The notes below the pieces were generated by a model. The model did no database searches. It saw only the letters and a program-made list of their open reading frames with translations, and was not told where the DNA came from. A program made the position numbers and the translations under genes. DNA of 64,000 nucleotides from SAR202-VII-2 sp965263165 (lineage in GTDB: Bacteria > Chloroflexota > Dehalococcoidia > Lucifugimonadales > SAR202-VII-2). Every line of letters starts with the position of its first letter. The first letter of the stretch is position 1. The stretch is from assembly GCA_965263165.1 (NCBI GenBank), contig OZ253584.1, positions 2,790,001 through 2,854,000 on the forward strand, given 5' to 3'. Below, piece after piece: positions 53,088 to 60,859 of the stretch.

Positions 53088-53338
53088 GGCGGTTAAACCC
53101 TTGTTACAGTCTCGCACTTCCGGGCACTGCCCGCCAGCCGCGCGCCGCGGCGATCCAGGGGCTGTGCCCCCAGCCGGGGCCGCCTCCATCCCATCCTCTC
53201 ACAAGCGCTCTGAACACCGCTTGACTCCCCGCGCTCTGGAATGGCGCCGGTTGGGATACAATGCGGTTGCTCCCCGCTCGTTACGGACACAACACCACCG
53301 GACGGCTCGGGGCGGCCAGGATCGCAAAGGAGGCCAAC

Positions 53339-54847
53339 ATGAACGGTGAACAGGAACACGCCAGCTTCCGGCTTCAGGAGGCCACGATTGCCGACATCCA
53401 CGCAGCATTCGCGTCGGGCGCGCTGTCGGCCCGGCGGCTCGTGGAGCTCTACCTGAGTCGCATCGACGCCTACGACCGCAACGGCCCCCAGATCAACTCC
53501 ATTATCACCCTGAACCCCCGCGCCATCGAGGAGGCCGAGCATTGGGACGCCGTTCTTGCCGAAAGCGGCGTCTCCGCCCCCCTGCACGGCATACCGGTCA
53601 TCCTCAAAGACCAGATAGACGCCCACGGCATGCCCACGACCCTGGGCTCCATCCTACTCAAGGACTTCTTCCCGGACGAAGACTCGTTCGTCACCGCCAA
53701 GCTGAAGCGCGCCGGCGCCATCATCCTGGCCAAGGGGACCCTCGGAGAGATGGGCGGCGGGGATACCCACGGCTCGCTCTTCGGCTCCACGAAGAATCCC
53801 TACGATCTCGACAGGACCGCCGGAGGCTCCTCGGGCGGACCCGGGGCAAGCGTCTCCAGCAACCTTGGGGCCGCGGCGATTGGACAGGAGGGGTTCGCTT
53901 CGATTCGACGGCCGGCGGCGTGGAACGGCATCGTGGGCATGAGGCCGACCGCAGGACTCGTGAGCCGCGGCGGCGTCTACGACGGCTGGCCGGGGATAAA
54001 CGGCTCTCTCGGCCCCATGACACGGCGCGTCGAAGACGCCGCAAAGCTCCTGGACGCGATCGTCGGCTACGACGCCGAAGACCCGATCACCTCCCTGGGC
54101 GTGGGCAAGGCGCCGGACAGCTTCACGGGATTCCTGGACGCGGCAGGTCTCCGGGGGGCCCGCATCGGCGTCATCACGCAATCAATGGGCACGCGGTCCG
54201 AACCGGACTCCGATGACTACCGGCTGGTCGCAGAGGTTTTCGACCAAGCGCTGAACGAGATTGCCGCCGCCGGGGCCTCACTCGTCGAGCTGCCGGAGAT
54301 CCCCGAGTTGAACGAGAAGCTGGCAAAGAGAGCCCTGGAGCGCCTCGACGAGGTCTGGGACAACTACTTCCTACGCAACACGAACCTGCCCTACCCCTCC
54401 CGCAGCGCCATGAGGGAGTCGCCCGACTTCTCCAAGGTGCGCCTGCCGAGATTCCCCGGCGTGGACATGGCGGGGCCGGAAGGCTACGGCGAATACCTCA
54501 GAACTCGGGACGACCTCATGTTCGACGTGATGCAGTTGATGGCCGAATCCCAACTGGACGCCATCGTGCACAGGACGGTGGAGCACCAACCGACCCTCAT
54601 CAGCGAGGGGGTGGGGCCGCCCTACTACAACGGGAGAGGCGTGACTCACATCAACACCTTCCTGGCCTACGTCCCCTCTATCTCAGTCCCCGCAGGCTTC
54701 ACCTCGGCCGGCCTTCCCGTGGGCATCACCTTCCTGGCGCGCCCCTTCAACGACGGCGCCGTCATCAAGCTCGCCTACGCCTACGAGCAGGCCACCCGCC
54801 ACCGGCGTCCGCCAACGATTGCGCCGCCGCTGCCGGGAGAGCCGTAG
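53339..54847 (+). CDS. Amidase (amidase signature family)
   Basis: The 502-residue amidase signature enzyme has catalytic Lys90 in HGIPVILKDQID, the cis-Ser in AGGSSGGPGA (164/165) and the nucleophile Ser188 in EGFASIRRPAAWNG. Such enzymes hydrolyse amides or act in transamidation; this one is stand-alone with no GatB or GatC next to it. The start is ATG 53339, preceded by AAAGGAGG. A truncated copy of its last residues occurs at 56043-56117. Confidence 0.9.
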   Translation: MNGEQEHASFRLQEATIADIHAAFASGALSARRLVELYLSRIDAYDRNGPQINSIITLNPRAIEEAEHWDAVLAESGVSAPLHGIPVILKDQIDAHGMPTTLGSILLKDFFPDEDSFVTAKLKRAGAIILAKGTLGEMGGGDTHGSLFGSTKNPYDLDRTAGGSSGGPGASVSSNLGAAAIGQEGFASIRRPAAWNGIVGMRPTAGLVSRGGVYDGWPGINGSLGPMTRRVEDAAKLLDAIVGYDAEDPITSLGVGKAPDSFTGFLDAAGLRGARIGVITQSMGTRSEPDSDDYRLVAEVFDQALNEIAAAGASLVELPEIPELNEKLAKRALERLDEVWDNYFLRNTNLPYPSRSAMRESPDFSKVRLPRFPGVDMAGPEGYGEYLRTRDDLMFDVMQLMAESQLDAIVHRTVEHQPTLISEGVGPPYYNGRGVTHINTFLAYVPSISVPAGFTSAGLPVGITFLARPFNDGAVIKLAYAYEQATRHRRPPTIAPPLPGEP

Positions 54848-55142
54848 GCGCGCCAGTCTCCGCCGGGGGCGCGCCCCTGGCTCACAGGCCGCTTCTCCAA
54901 CCCGCGCCCGTCTTCAACCCGCGCCCGCATGGAGCGGAGAGCGCAAGGGCCCCGTGTCCGGCGTCCGGACTGACAGCCGCCCACTGAGCCTTATCGTGCC
55001 ATTCCCCACTTGCCGCAAGCCGAAGATGTTTCCACAATGTAACAAGGTTGCATTGCACTAACCGTTGCCCTGGCGCCCCGCCCGGCAGGGCCGGGAACTC
55101 ACCCTGCTCTGCCCGCCGGACAACAAGGAGAAGCGGGACCGG

Positions 55143-55250
55143 ATGACGCTTACCGGGTTGCAGGACTTCAACCGGAGGAACGGCCACCTGACCCCGGAGC
55201 GGGAGCGGAATATCCGACATGGAGGGGTGCGGCGGCGGCGGCGGAGATGA
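55143..55250 (+). CDS. Doubtful small ORF in the gap after the amidase
   Basis: A 35-residue frame (MTLTGLQDFNRRNGHLTPERER...) follows AAGGAG at rather long spacing and ends in a run of arginines from a GGC-rich stretch. It may be the tail of a decayed gene. The rest of 54848-55142 shows nothing recognisable. Confidence 0.15.
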   Translation: MTLTGLQDFNRRNGHLTPERERNIRHGGVRRRRRR

Positions 55251-55257
55251 CAGCGTG

Positions 55258-55398
55258 ATGACACGGCGGCATTGGCGGCGCGTTTTCGTTATCACCTTCG
55301 GTGTATGCGTCTTGCTTTTGCTGATCTTTGAACCAACGCTAGTCTCTGGAGCCGCACGAAATGTAATAGACGGGTTGCGGGAACTCATCACCAAATGA
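55258..55398 (+). CDS. Small hypothetical membrane peptide
   Basis: The 46-residue frame MTRRHWRRVFVITFGVCVLL... has a basic N-terminus and one hydrophobic helix (about residues 9-24), followed by an amphipathic tail (RNVIDGLRELITK). It is preceded by GCGGAGATGACAGCGT, the leader motif that also precedes the next two small genes, but with no ribosome-binding site of its own. Composition is more AT-rich than the flanks. No family recognised. Confidence 0.4.
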   Translation: MTRRHWRRVFVITFGVCVLLLLIFEPTLVSGAARNVIDGLRELITK

Positions 55399-55412
55399 AG
55401 CTCCTTCCGCCA

Positions 55413-55436
55413 GCGGAGATAACAGCGTAAAGGAGG
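55413..55436 (+). repeat. Shared leader motif of the small-gene island
   Basis: GCGGAGATAACAGCGT followed by AAAGGAGG. Near-identical copies begin at 55241 (without the ribosome-binding part) and at 55673-55696, each directly before a small gene. Confidence 0.7.
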
Positions 55437-55441
55437 CAGGC

Positions 55442-55666
55442 ATGGCATGCGTAATTGGAATGACTATGGACCCTGACCGGAGGGAAGGCGAGCGGCGCTC
55501 CGAGTTTCGAACCTTGCGCAATTGGCAAATCCTTGATTGGTTCCCTTCCAAAAGTGCTGCTCAGCGGTTTGAGACGCAAGAGGCACGGCGTAGAGGGTGC
55601 CACTCTGGTCATGGAGGGGAAGGCCCCGAAGATGCCACGTGGTTCGTCTACTACTTCGAATACTAG
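55442..55666 (+). CDS. Small hypothetical protein, 74 residues
   Basis: The polar, charged protein (MACVIGMTMDPDRREGERRS...) ends in an aromatic FVYYFEY tail. AAAGGAGG lies 6 nt before the ATG, which makes translation likely. The 5' leader repeats the GCGGAGAT(A/G)ACAGCGT motif. The ATG-proximal sequence and base use differ from neighbouring GC-rich genes. No homology recognised. Confidence 0.5.
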   Translation: MACVIGMTMDPDRREGERRSEFRTLRNWQILDWFPSKSAAQRFETQEARRRGCHSGHGGEGPEDATWFVYYFEY

Positions 55667-55700
55667 TCGGCGGCGGAGATGACAGCGTAAAGGAGGAGAG

Positions 55701-55994
55701 ATGACAACGCCAAATAGAGTATTTCAAGTAACGGTCACAACTACGATCGGGCAAGGCCCCGTCCATGAGCTTCCCATACCTGAATCCCATGAAGAGCGTG
55801 AACGGTGGTTACGTGGCCTTACCAATCATTTCAGCGATGCCTTCCATAGAGAAGTGCCTTTTCTTCTCCTAACCCATCCCAGCGTCGCGTACAGTGCGTC
55901 GCATATAATCACTATAGCGATCAAAGCCATTGGGGCAGATGATTTGCAAGCTCAGCTGGATAGTGGTATCGGGTTTCTAGCAGCAACGCGATGA
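55701..55994 (+). CDS. Small hypothetical protein, 97 residues
   Basis: The protein (MTTPNRVFQVTVTTTIGQGP...) has an alternating beta-like start, a charged helix ESHEERERWLRGLTNHF and a hydrophobic segment around IITIAIKAIG. AAAGGAGG precedes the ATG by 4 nt, and the leader motif at 55673-55696 is the third copy. GC content is visibly lower than average. It may be the third gene of an island with the two genes before it. Function unknown. Confidence 0.55.
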   Translation: MTTPNRVFQVTVTTTIGQGPVHELPIPESHEERERWLRGLTNHFSDAFHREVPFLLLTHPSVAYSASHIITIAIKAIGADDLQAQLDSGIGFLAATR

Positions 55995-56042
55995 AAGGCC
56001 CCACCCCCCAGCGCAGCGCCGGCTCCTAGGAACTCACCGTCG

Positions 56043-56117
56043 ACTCGGGCGCGACCCCCTGGGCCGGCGCCGTCATCAAGCTGGCCTACGCCTACGAGCA
56101 GGTCAGCCCTCCATAAG
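56043..56117 (+). pseudogene. Amidase 3'-end relic
   Basis: This stretch encodes WAGAVIKLAYAYEQ then VSPP and a stop, matching the amidase end DGAVIKLAYAYEQATRH at both protein and DNA level. Only the tail remains, so it marks a partial duplication or the remnant of a second amidase beyond the small-gene island. Confidence 0.65.
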
Positions 56118-56198
56118 GCGAAATCCCTTCCTTCGAGCACGCGGGAAGGTCAGGATGGAGGCCATATCCCTTCTTCCATCCCCCCTTGCAACCCCCCC

Positions 56199-56580
56199 TT
56201 GCAAAATACGAACGATTGTGCTATAGTACCCCCCAGGAAGTCAGCCGCCGGACCGCTTCTCTTTCTCGGAGCCTGCCGCATACATGAGCACTGCGCTAAC
56301 CACAGAGAGTCCCCCTGTGGCAGGGGCGCTGAGGGAACAACCCAAGGGGCAAGACCCTCCGAGGAAGGCTGGGACCGGAGCGAACGCCGTTGTAAGGCAA
56401 GCTCCTTGGAGCCATCCGGTTCAGCGACGGATCCGCGACGGCTAAGCGACGGCTAAACGACGGATCCACGACGGCTAAGCGACGACCAAACGACGGCTAA
56501 CGACGGGTAACGACGGATAAACGACGGCTCCACGCCTGAATCCCCCGAAATCCGGCTGATAAGCGTAACAATCAAAGGCC
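56199..56580 (+). repeat. Repeat A, copy 5 (full length, opposite orientation)
   Basis: This copy reads on the plus strand: TTGCAA (56199-56204), 17 bp, TATAGT (56222-56227), then the core with stem halves CTTTCTCGGA (56261-56270) and TCCGAGGAAG (56358-56367). A CCACAG/CTGTGG hairpin lies near 56310. Ten units of the GCGACGGCTAA/ACGACGGATCC type (about 56420-56532) follow, then the tail CCGAAATCCGGCTG and CAATCAAAGGCC. The surrounding 55995-56750 gap has no gene. Confidence 0.9.
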
Positions 56581-56722
56581 CAACCCACCCCCGGCAATCC
56601 CTCCCATCCCTTCCTCCGAACACGCGGGAAGATTAGGGTGGAGGCCACGTCCCTTCCCATGCAGCCGGGGGGAGGTTAGGATGGGGGCGCGCCGGATAGT
56701 CCGGGAAGCTCGGCGCAGGAGC

Positions 56723-56736
56723 TATGCAAAGGTCTC
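56723..56736. repeat. Solo end of the MITE family seen in mnmA
   Basis: TATGCAAAGGTCTC is an exact 14-base match to the end of the element at 1555-1664. The preceding roughly 18 bp is also similar to that element's interior. No partner end is visible, so this is probably a truncated relic. It lies 14 bp before the SDR start codon. Confidence 0.55.
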
Positions 56737-56750
56737 TATAAGGGGGAATC

Positions 56751-57602
56751 ATGGCGGAACAGTCGCTGCAAGGTAAGGCCGCTATCGTTACCGGGGCCGG
56801 AAGGGGTATGGGCCGGGCCATCAGCCTCGCCCTCGCGGAGGCCGGCGCCCGCGTGGCCATGAACGACGTCGATCCCGACGTCCTCGAAGACGCCGCCAAC
56901 GACGCCAGGGCAATAGGCGGGAACGACGCCATCCTCGCCCTGCCCGCCGACCTCACGCAGGAAGACGCCCCGGCAAAGCTCGTCGCCGACGCGATCTCAG
57001 GGCTTGGCGGCCTCCACATCCTCATCAACAACGCCGGGATCGGCCCGGAGACCATCCGCTCCGACCACTTCATCAACCCCGTCAAGTTCTGGGAAATGGA
57101 CATCAGCCAGTGGAAGCGCGGCGTGGCCGTCAACGCCCCCGCCCCTTTCCTCACGGCCCTTGCAGCGGTGAAGCACCTGACCGCACAGGGCTGGGGAAGA
57201 ATCATCAACGTCACGACCAGCTTGGACACCATGATTCGCCCCGGGTTCACCATCTACGGCCCCCCAAAGGCGGCCAACGAGGCCTTCGTCGCCATCATGG
57301 CCCAGGAGTTGGCGGACACCGGCATCACCGCCAACGTCCTCATCCCCGGCGGCCCGGTGAACACCCGCATGTTTCCTCCCGTTGGCAACATCAAGCGGGA
57401 AGACCTGATTCAACCCGACGTCATGGCCGTGCCCGTCGTTTGGCTGGCCTCAGAGGCCTCCAACGGATGGACGGGCCGCCGCCTGATTGCCGGCTTCTGG
57501 GACGCCTCGCTGCCTCCCAGGGAAGCGGCAGACAAGGCCAGCGACCCGGCAGCTTGGCCACAGCTTGGAGGCAAGGCCATCATGCCCGGCAGCGCCGGTT
57601 GA
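56751..57602 (+). CDS. Short-chain dehydrogenase/reductase
   Basis: The classical SDR has 283 residues with AIVTGAGRGMGRAI, LINNAGIGPETIRSD, IINVTTSLDTM and the catalytic YGPPKAANEAF. A C-terminal extension of about 25 residues beyond the core is unusual. The start is ATG 56751 with a GGGGG purine run just upstream. The substrate is unknown. It precedes the minCDE promoter and is not part of that operon. Confidence 0.86.
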   Translation: MAEQSLQGKAAIVTGAGRGMGRAISLALAEAGARVAMNDVDPDVLEDAANDARAIGGNDAILALPADLTQEDAPAKLVADAISGLGGLHILINNAGIGPETIRSDHFINPVKFWEMDISQWKRGVAVNAPAPFLTALAAVKHLTAQGWGRIINVTTSLDTMIRPGFTIYGPPKAANEAFVAIMAQELADTGITANVLIPGGPVNTRMFPPVGNIKREDLIQPDVMAVPVVWLASEASNGWTGRRLIAGFWDASLPPREAADKASDPAAWPQLGGKAIMPGSAG

Positions 57603-57656
57603 CGGCGCTGCGCTCAAGCCCAAGCTGAGGCGTCTCTTCCGGGGTGCCGCGCCAGA

Positions 57657-57684
57657 TTGACACCGCGCGTTGGTGCTGTAAGAT
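57657..57684 (+). promoter_or_regulatory. Promoter of minCDE
   Basis: TTGACA (57657-57662), 16 bp and TAAGAT (57679-57684) precede minC, giving a leader of about 40 nt. Confidence 0.6.
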
Positions 57685-57730
57685 ACGATAAGCCGGTCAT
57701 CACAGGAGCCACTCCGTTTCGCAACGCCCC

Positions 57731-58504
57731 ATGACCTCAGCGAACCTCCAGCACCAAAGGTCCGTGAACTCCGCCATCGTCCGCGTCGTTGGGCGCGGAC
57801 AGGCCATTGAATTCACCATGGACCCGAAGGTCTCCGTAGAAGACATCGAGAATGGGCTGAGGGAATACCTGCTCAGCGTCAAGGGCCGCTTCGATGGGGG
57901 ACGCGTAACGCTGAACATGGGAAACCGGCACATGACGCCGGACCAGGTCGACGCCCTACGCACCATCCTGGAAAAAGAGAACAAGCTGGTGCTGGCGGGC
58001 CTGTCGGTCGGAGCAGACGCCCTCAGAGAGCTTCTGGAGGCGGCGCCGCCTCACCCAGTCGAAGAGACCGCCGAGGCGCCGCCCGTCGCTCGCCGCAGCA
58101 GGAAGAAGGCCCCCCCACCCCCACTGGAGGTGGCTGCGGAAAGCCCGGACACGCTGCTGGTGAAGGGCACCTGCCGTTCTGGCGTCGTGATCCACAACTC
58201 AGGCAACGTGGTCGTGCTCGGCGACGTCAATCCGGGCGCTGAGATCACCGCCACCCGCGACATCGTTATCTACGGCCGCCTGGCAGGCCTCGCTCATGCA
58301 GGCGCAGGCGGCGCAGAGGACGCAATGATCCTCGCCCATTCCATCGAAGACACTCAGGTCAGAATCGGCCCCCATATCATGATGGATGTCCCCAGCCGCC
58401 CCGCCCGGGATTCCGGCGGGCACACCACCGTAGCCCTGGTCAAGGGAGGCGCCATAACGCTGGAGCCCTTCGTCGCCAGGTCCGTCTGGACACAAGAGGA
58501 GTAG
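57731..58504 (+). CDS. minC: Septum site-determining protein MinC
   Basis: MinC blocks FtsZ polymerisation away from midcell. The 257-residue protein has an N-terminal domain (about 10-100), a proline/lysine linker (VARRSRKKAPPPP), and the C-terminal beta-helix. The beta-helix carries TCRSGVVIHNSGNVVVLGDVNPGAEI and DIVIYGRLAGLAHAGAGG, typical of MinC. It is the first gene of a minC-minD-minE operon. Confidence 0.93.
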   Translation: MTSANLQHQRSVNSAIVRVVGRGQAIEFTMDPKVSVEDIENGLREYLLSVKGRFDGGRVTLNMGNRHMTPDQVDALRTILEKENKLVLAGLSVGADALRELLEAAPPHPVEETAEAPPVARRSRKKAPPPPLEVAAESPDTLLVKGTCRSGVVIHNSGNVVVLGDVNPGAEITATRDIVIYGRLAGLAHAGAGGAEDAMILAHSIEDTQVRIGPHIMMDVPSRPARDSGGHTTVALVKGGAITLEPFVARSVWTQEE

Positions 58505-58507
58505 CCA

Positions 58508-59335
58508 ATGGCATCAAAGAAGGGTAAAGCCATAGTGGTCACCTCCGGCAAGGGAGGCGTGGGCAAGACCACCACCACAGCGAACCTTGGAACAGCTTTG
58601 GCCCTCAGGGGCAACACCGTCGTCGTCATAGACGCAGACATCGGACTGCGCAACCTCGACGTCGTCCTGGGTTTGGAAAATCGCATCGTCTACGACCTCG
58701 TCCAGTTGATCGAGGGCAACTGCCAGCTTCACCAGGCGATGATCCGCGACAAGTCCGCGCCAAACCTCTCCCTGATCCCAGCCGCCCAGACCCGCGACAA
58801 GGCCTCCATCACCCCGGAACAACTCACAGACATCGTGGACCAGCTCAAGCCAGACCACGACTACATCCTCATCGACTCCCCAGCAGGAATCGAGCAGGGC
58901 TTCAAGAACTCCCTCGCCCCCGCTGACGTGGCCATAGTCGTCACGACGCCCGAAGTATCGGCGGTGCGCGATGCAGACCGCATCATCGGTCTCGTGGAAG
59001 CGTCCGGACTGCCAACACCCCGCCTGATCTTGAACAGGGTGCGGGCGGCAATGATCAAGCAGAATGACATGATGTCAACCGAGGACATCCTAACGCTGCT
59101 CTCGGTCCAACTGGTGGGGGTCGTTCCGGAAGACGAAAGCATCATCGTTTCCACCAACCGGGGAGTGCCGGCGGTCCATGACCCGAAGTCCGTGGCCGGG
59201 CAGGCATATATCCGGGTCGCCGCCCGCCTGGACGGTGAGGATGTTCCCTTCATGGATCTGTCGAAGCAGCCGGGACTGCTTCATCGCTTCAAAAAGTGGC
59301 TAAGGCCCGCGGGGAGGGTGGAAACCAATGCTTGA
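58508..59335 (+). CDS. minD: Septum site-determining ATPase MinD
   Basis: The 275-residue ParA-type ATPase has the deviant Walker A GKGGVGKTTTTANLG, VVIDADIGLRNLDVVLG and LIDSPAGIEQGFKNS (Walker B region). It ends in a membrane-targeting amphipathic helix (LLHRFKKWLRPAG). MinD recruits MinC to the membrane and is released by MinE. It lies 3 bp after minC and overlaps minE by 8 bp. Confidence 0.96.
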   Translation: MASKKGKAIVVTSGKGGVGKTTTTANLGTALALRGNTVVVIDADIGLRNLDVVLGLENRIVYDLVQLIEGNCQLHQAMIRDKSAPNLSLIPAAQTRDKASITPEQLTDIVDQLKPDHDYILIDSPAGIEQGFKNSLAPADVAIVVTTPEVSAVRDADRIIGLVEASGLPTPRLILNRVRAAMIKQNDMMSTEDILTLLSVQLVGVVPEDESIIVSTNRGVPAVHDPKSVAGQAYIRVAARLDGEDVPFMDLSKQPGLLHRFKKWLRPAGRVETNA

Positions 59336-59627
59336 TCGACTTCGCCGCATACTGCGCCGAGTCATGGCTTTGGAAGAGGGCAGCGGCCAGTCCGCGGCCC
59401 AGAGACTCCAGGTCGTCCTGGTGCAGGACCGGACCACCTTTTCCAACGAGATTCTGGAGGACCTCAAGAACGACCTCATCTCCGCCATCTCCAAGTACGC
59501 CGTCATAGACACTGACGCCATCGAGGTTGATGTTCGCCGGACGGGCTCTTCCATCACCCTCGTCACCAACATCCCCATCCGGGGCGCCCAGAGAGGCCGC
59601 GCCGAGGGCACGAGCAACCCAGGCTGA
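59328..59627 (+). CDS. minE: Cell division topological specificity factor MinE
   Basis: The 99-residue protein has the anti-MinCD segment (QSAAQRLQVVLVQDRTTF) and the dimerisation domain LEDLKNDLISAISKYAVIDTDAIEVDVRR. MinE stimulates MinD ATPase and drives pole-to-pole oscillation. Overlap with minD indicates coupled translation. A complete minCDE set implies a rod-like or otherwise polar cell. Confidence 0.93.
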   Translation: MLDRLRRILRRVMALEEGSGQSAAQRLQVVLVQDRTTFSNEILEDLKNDLISAISKYAVIDTDAIEVDVRRTGSSITLVTNIPIRGAQRGRAEGTSNPG

Positions 59628-59778
59628 CGTCCCGGCCATCTCCGCTGGCCGGCGCGGCCTGCCCATTGCGCGGGCCGCTATCGCCACGGAGCCGAGCCAG
59701 GCGCCGCCACCCTACCAACACAACAAGTCGAGCGGGTTGAGTCTTGAACCAATCCGGCAAACGCTGAAGGAGGCGCTC

Positions 59779-60708
59779 ATGTATTCTCGAATTCTGGTCC
59801 CACTGGATGGCTCCAAGCTGGCGGAGGGAATCCTGCCCTATGCGGCGTTGCTCAGCCGCACCTTCGGGATCCGCATCGACTTGCTGCGAGCGGTGGCGCC
59901 CCCGGCCCCGATATCCGACGGCTCCTACGGCGAGTTGACCAAGCTTCCCCACGGGCCGGCGCCGGACCAGGTCAAGGAGCAGGCATCCCGCTACATCGCG
60001 GATGTCGAGCGCAATCTACAGAGCTCGGGTCTGCAAGCCTCCTCATCCGTTCAGGTCGGGGCCCCAGCAGACGTCATCGCTGAACAGGCCGCCCTGGAGG
60101 CCAACACGCTCGTCGCCATGTCCACCCACGGGCGGACCGGCGTCGCACGCTGGGCAATGGGAAGCATCACCGACAAGGTGATCAACATTGCAGACCAGCC
60201 CATGCTCGTCGTTCGGCCCGACCAGAGCAAGCCGCTTCCGGAGGAGATCAGGTTCGAAACCCTGATCCTGCCCCTGGACGGCTCCACCGAGTCCGAACAG
60301 TCGATGGCCCACGCGCTGCCACTGGCAAAAGCGCTCAATCTCAAGGTCGTGCTTGTAACGGTCAACCCCGGCCCCTCAGACTACTACCTGGTGGCGGACT
60401 ACCCCGCCGGAGGGGTCTTCTACGACTCCGCCGAGGATGTCGCGCGGGCTGACAAGGATGCGGGGAGCTACGTGGAAGCGGTGGCGGAACGCATTAGGGG
60501 CGAGGGCATCCGCGCCGTGGAGACGCGGGTCGCTCGCGGTGACGCCGGCAGCGCGATCGTTGACCTGGCAACAGAGATTCAGAATAGCCTGGTGAGTATG
60601 GCTACCCACGGGCGCTCCGGCGTGGGCCGCTGGGTCATGGGCAGCGTTTCCAGCAAGGTCATACGCCACTCCGGCGACCCCGTGCTCCTCACCAGGACCC
60701 GGGCCTAG
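59779..60708 (+). CDS. Universal stress protein, tandem UspA domains
   Basis: The 309-residue protein has two UspA domains in tandem. Each ends with the ATP-binding pattern THGRTGVARWAMGSITDKV (about 115-133) and THGRSGVGRWVMGSVSSKV (about 275-293). Domain starts are ILVPLDGSKLAE and LILPLDGSTESE. USPs act in stress adaptation, usually by binding ATP. The true start is ATG 59779 with AAGGAGG upstream; the frame is open further back without similarity. Confidence 0.9.
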   Translation: MYSRILVPLDGSKLAEGILPYAALLSRTFGIRIDLLRAVAPPAPISDGSYGELTKLPHGPAPDQVKEQASRYIADVERNLQSSGLQASSSVQVGAPADVIAEQAALEANTLVAMSTHGRTGVARWAMGSITDKVINIADQPMLVVRPDQSKPLPEEIRFETLILPLDGSTESEQSMAHALPLAKALNLKVVLVTVNPGPSDYYLVADYPAGGVFYDSAEDVARADKDAGSYVEAVAERIRGEGIRAVETRVARGDAGSAIVDLATEIQNSLVSMATHGRSGVGRWVMGSVSSKVIRHSGDPVLLTRTRA

Positions 60709-60764
60709 CCCCTTCCTGCAAGCCCGGGGACATCCCGCAACATACCTAGGCCACAGCATCGCCA

Positions 60765-60789
60765 GAGCGGGCCGCCAGCAGGCCCGCTC
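60765..60789. terminator. Hairpin after the universal stress gene
   Basis: GAGCGGGCC and GGCCCGCTC form a perfect 9-bp stem around a 7-nt loop. A T-tract is lacking, so it may be factor-assisted. Confidence 0.45.
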
Positions 60790-60859
60790 ATTGACGTAGC
60801 CGGCGGCTTCCTAGAACAATCGAGGCGCCGCACCATTTCCGGAGACGCCCACCATCCTC

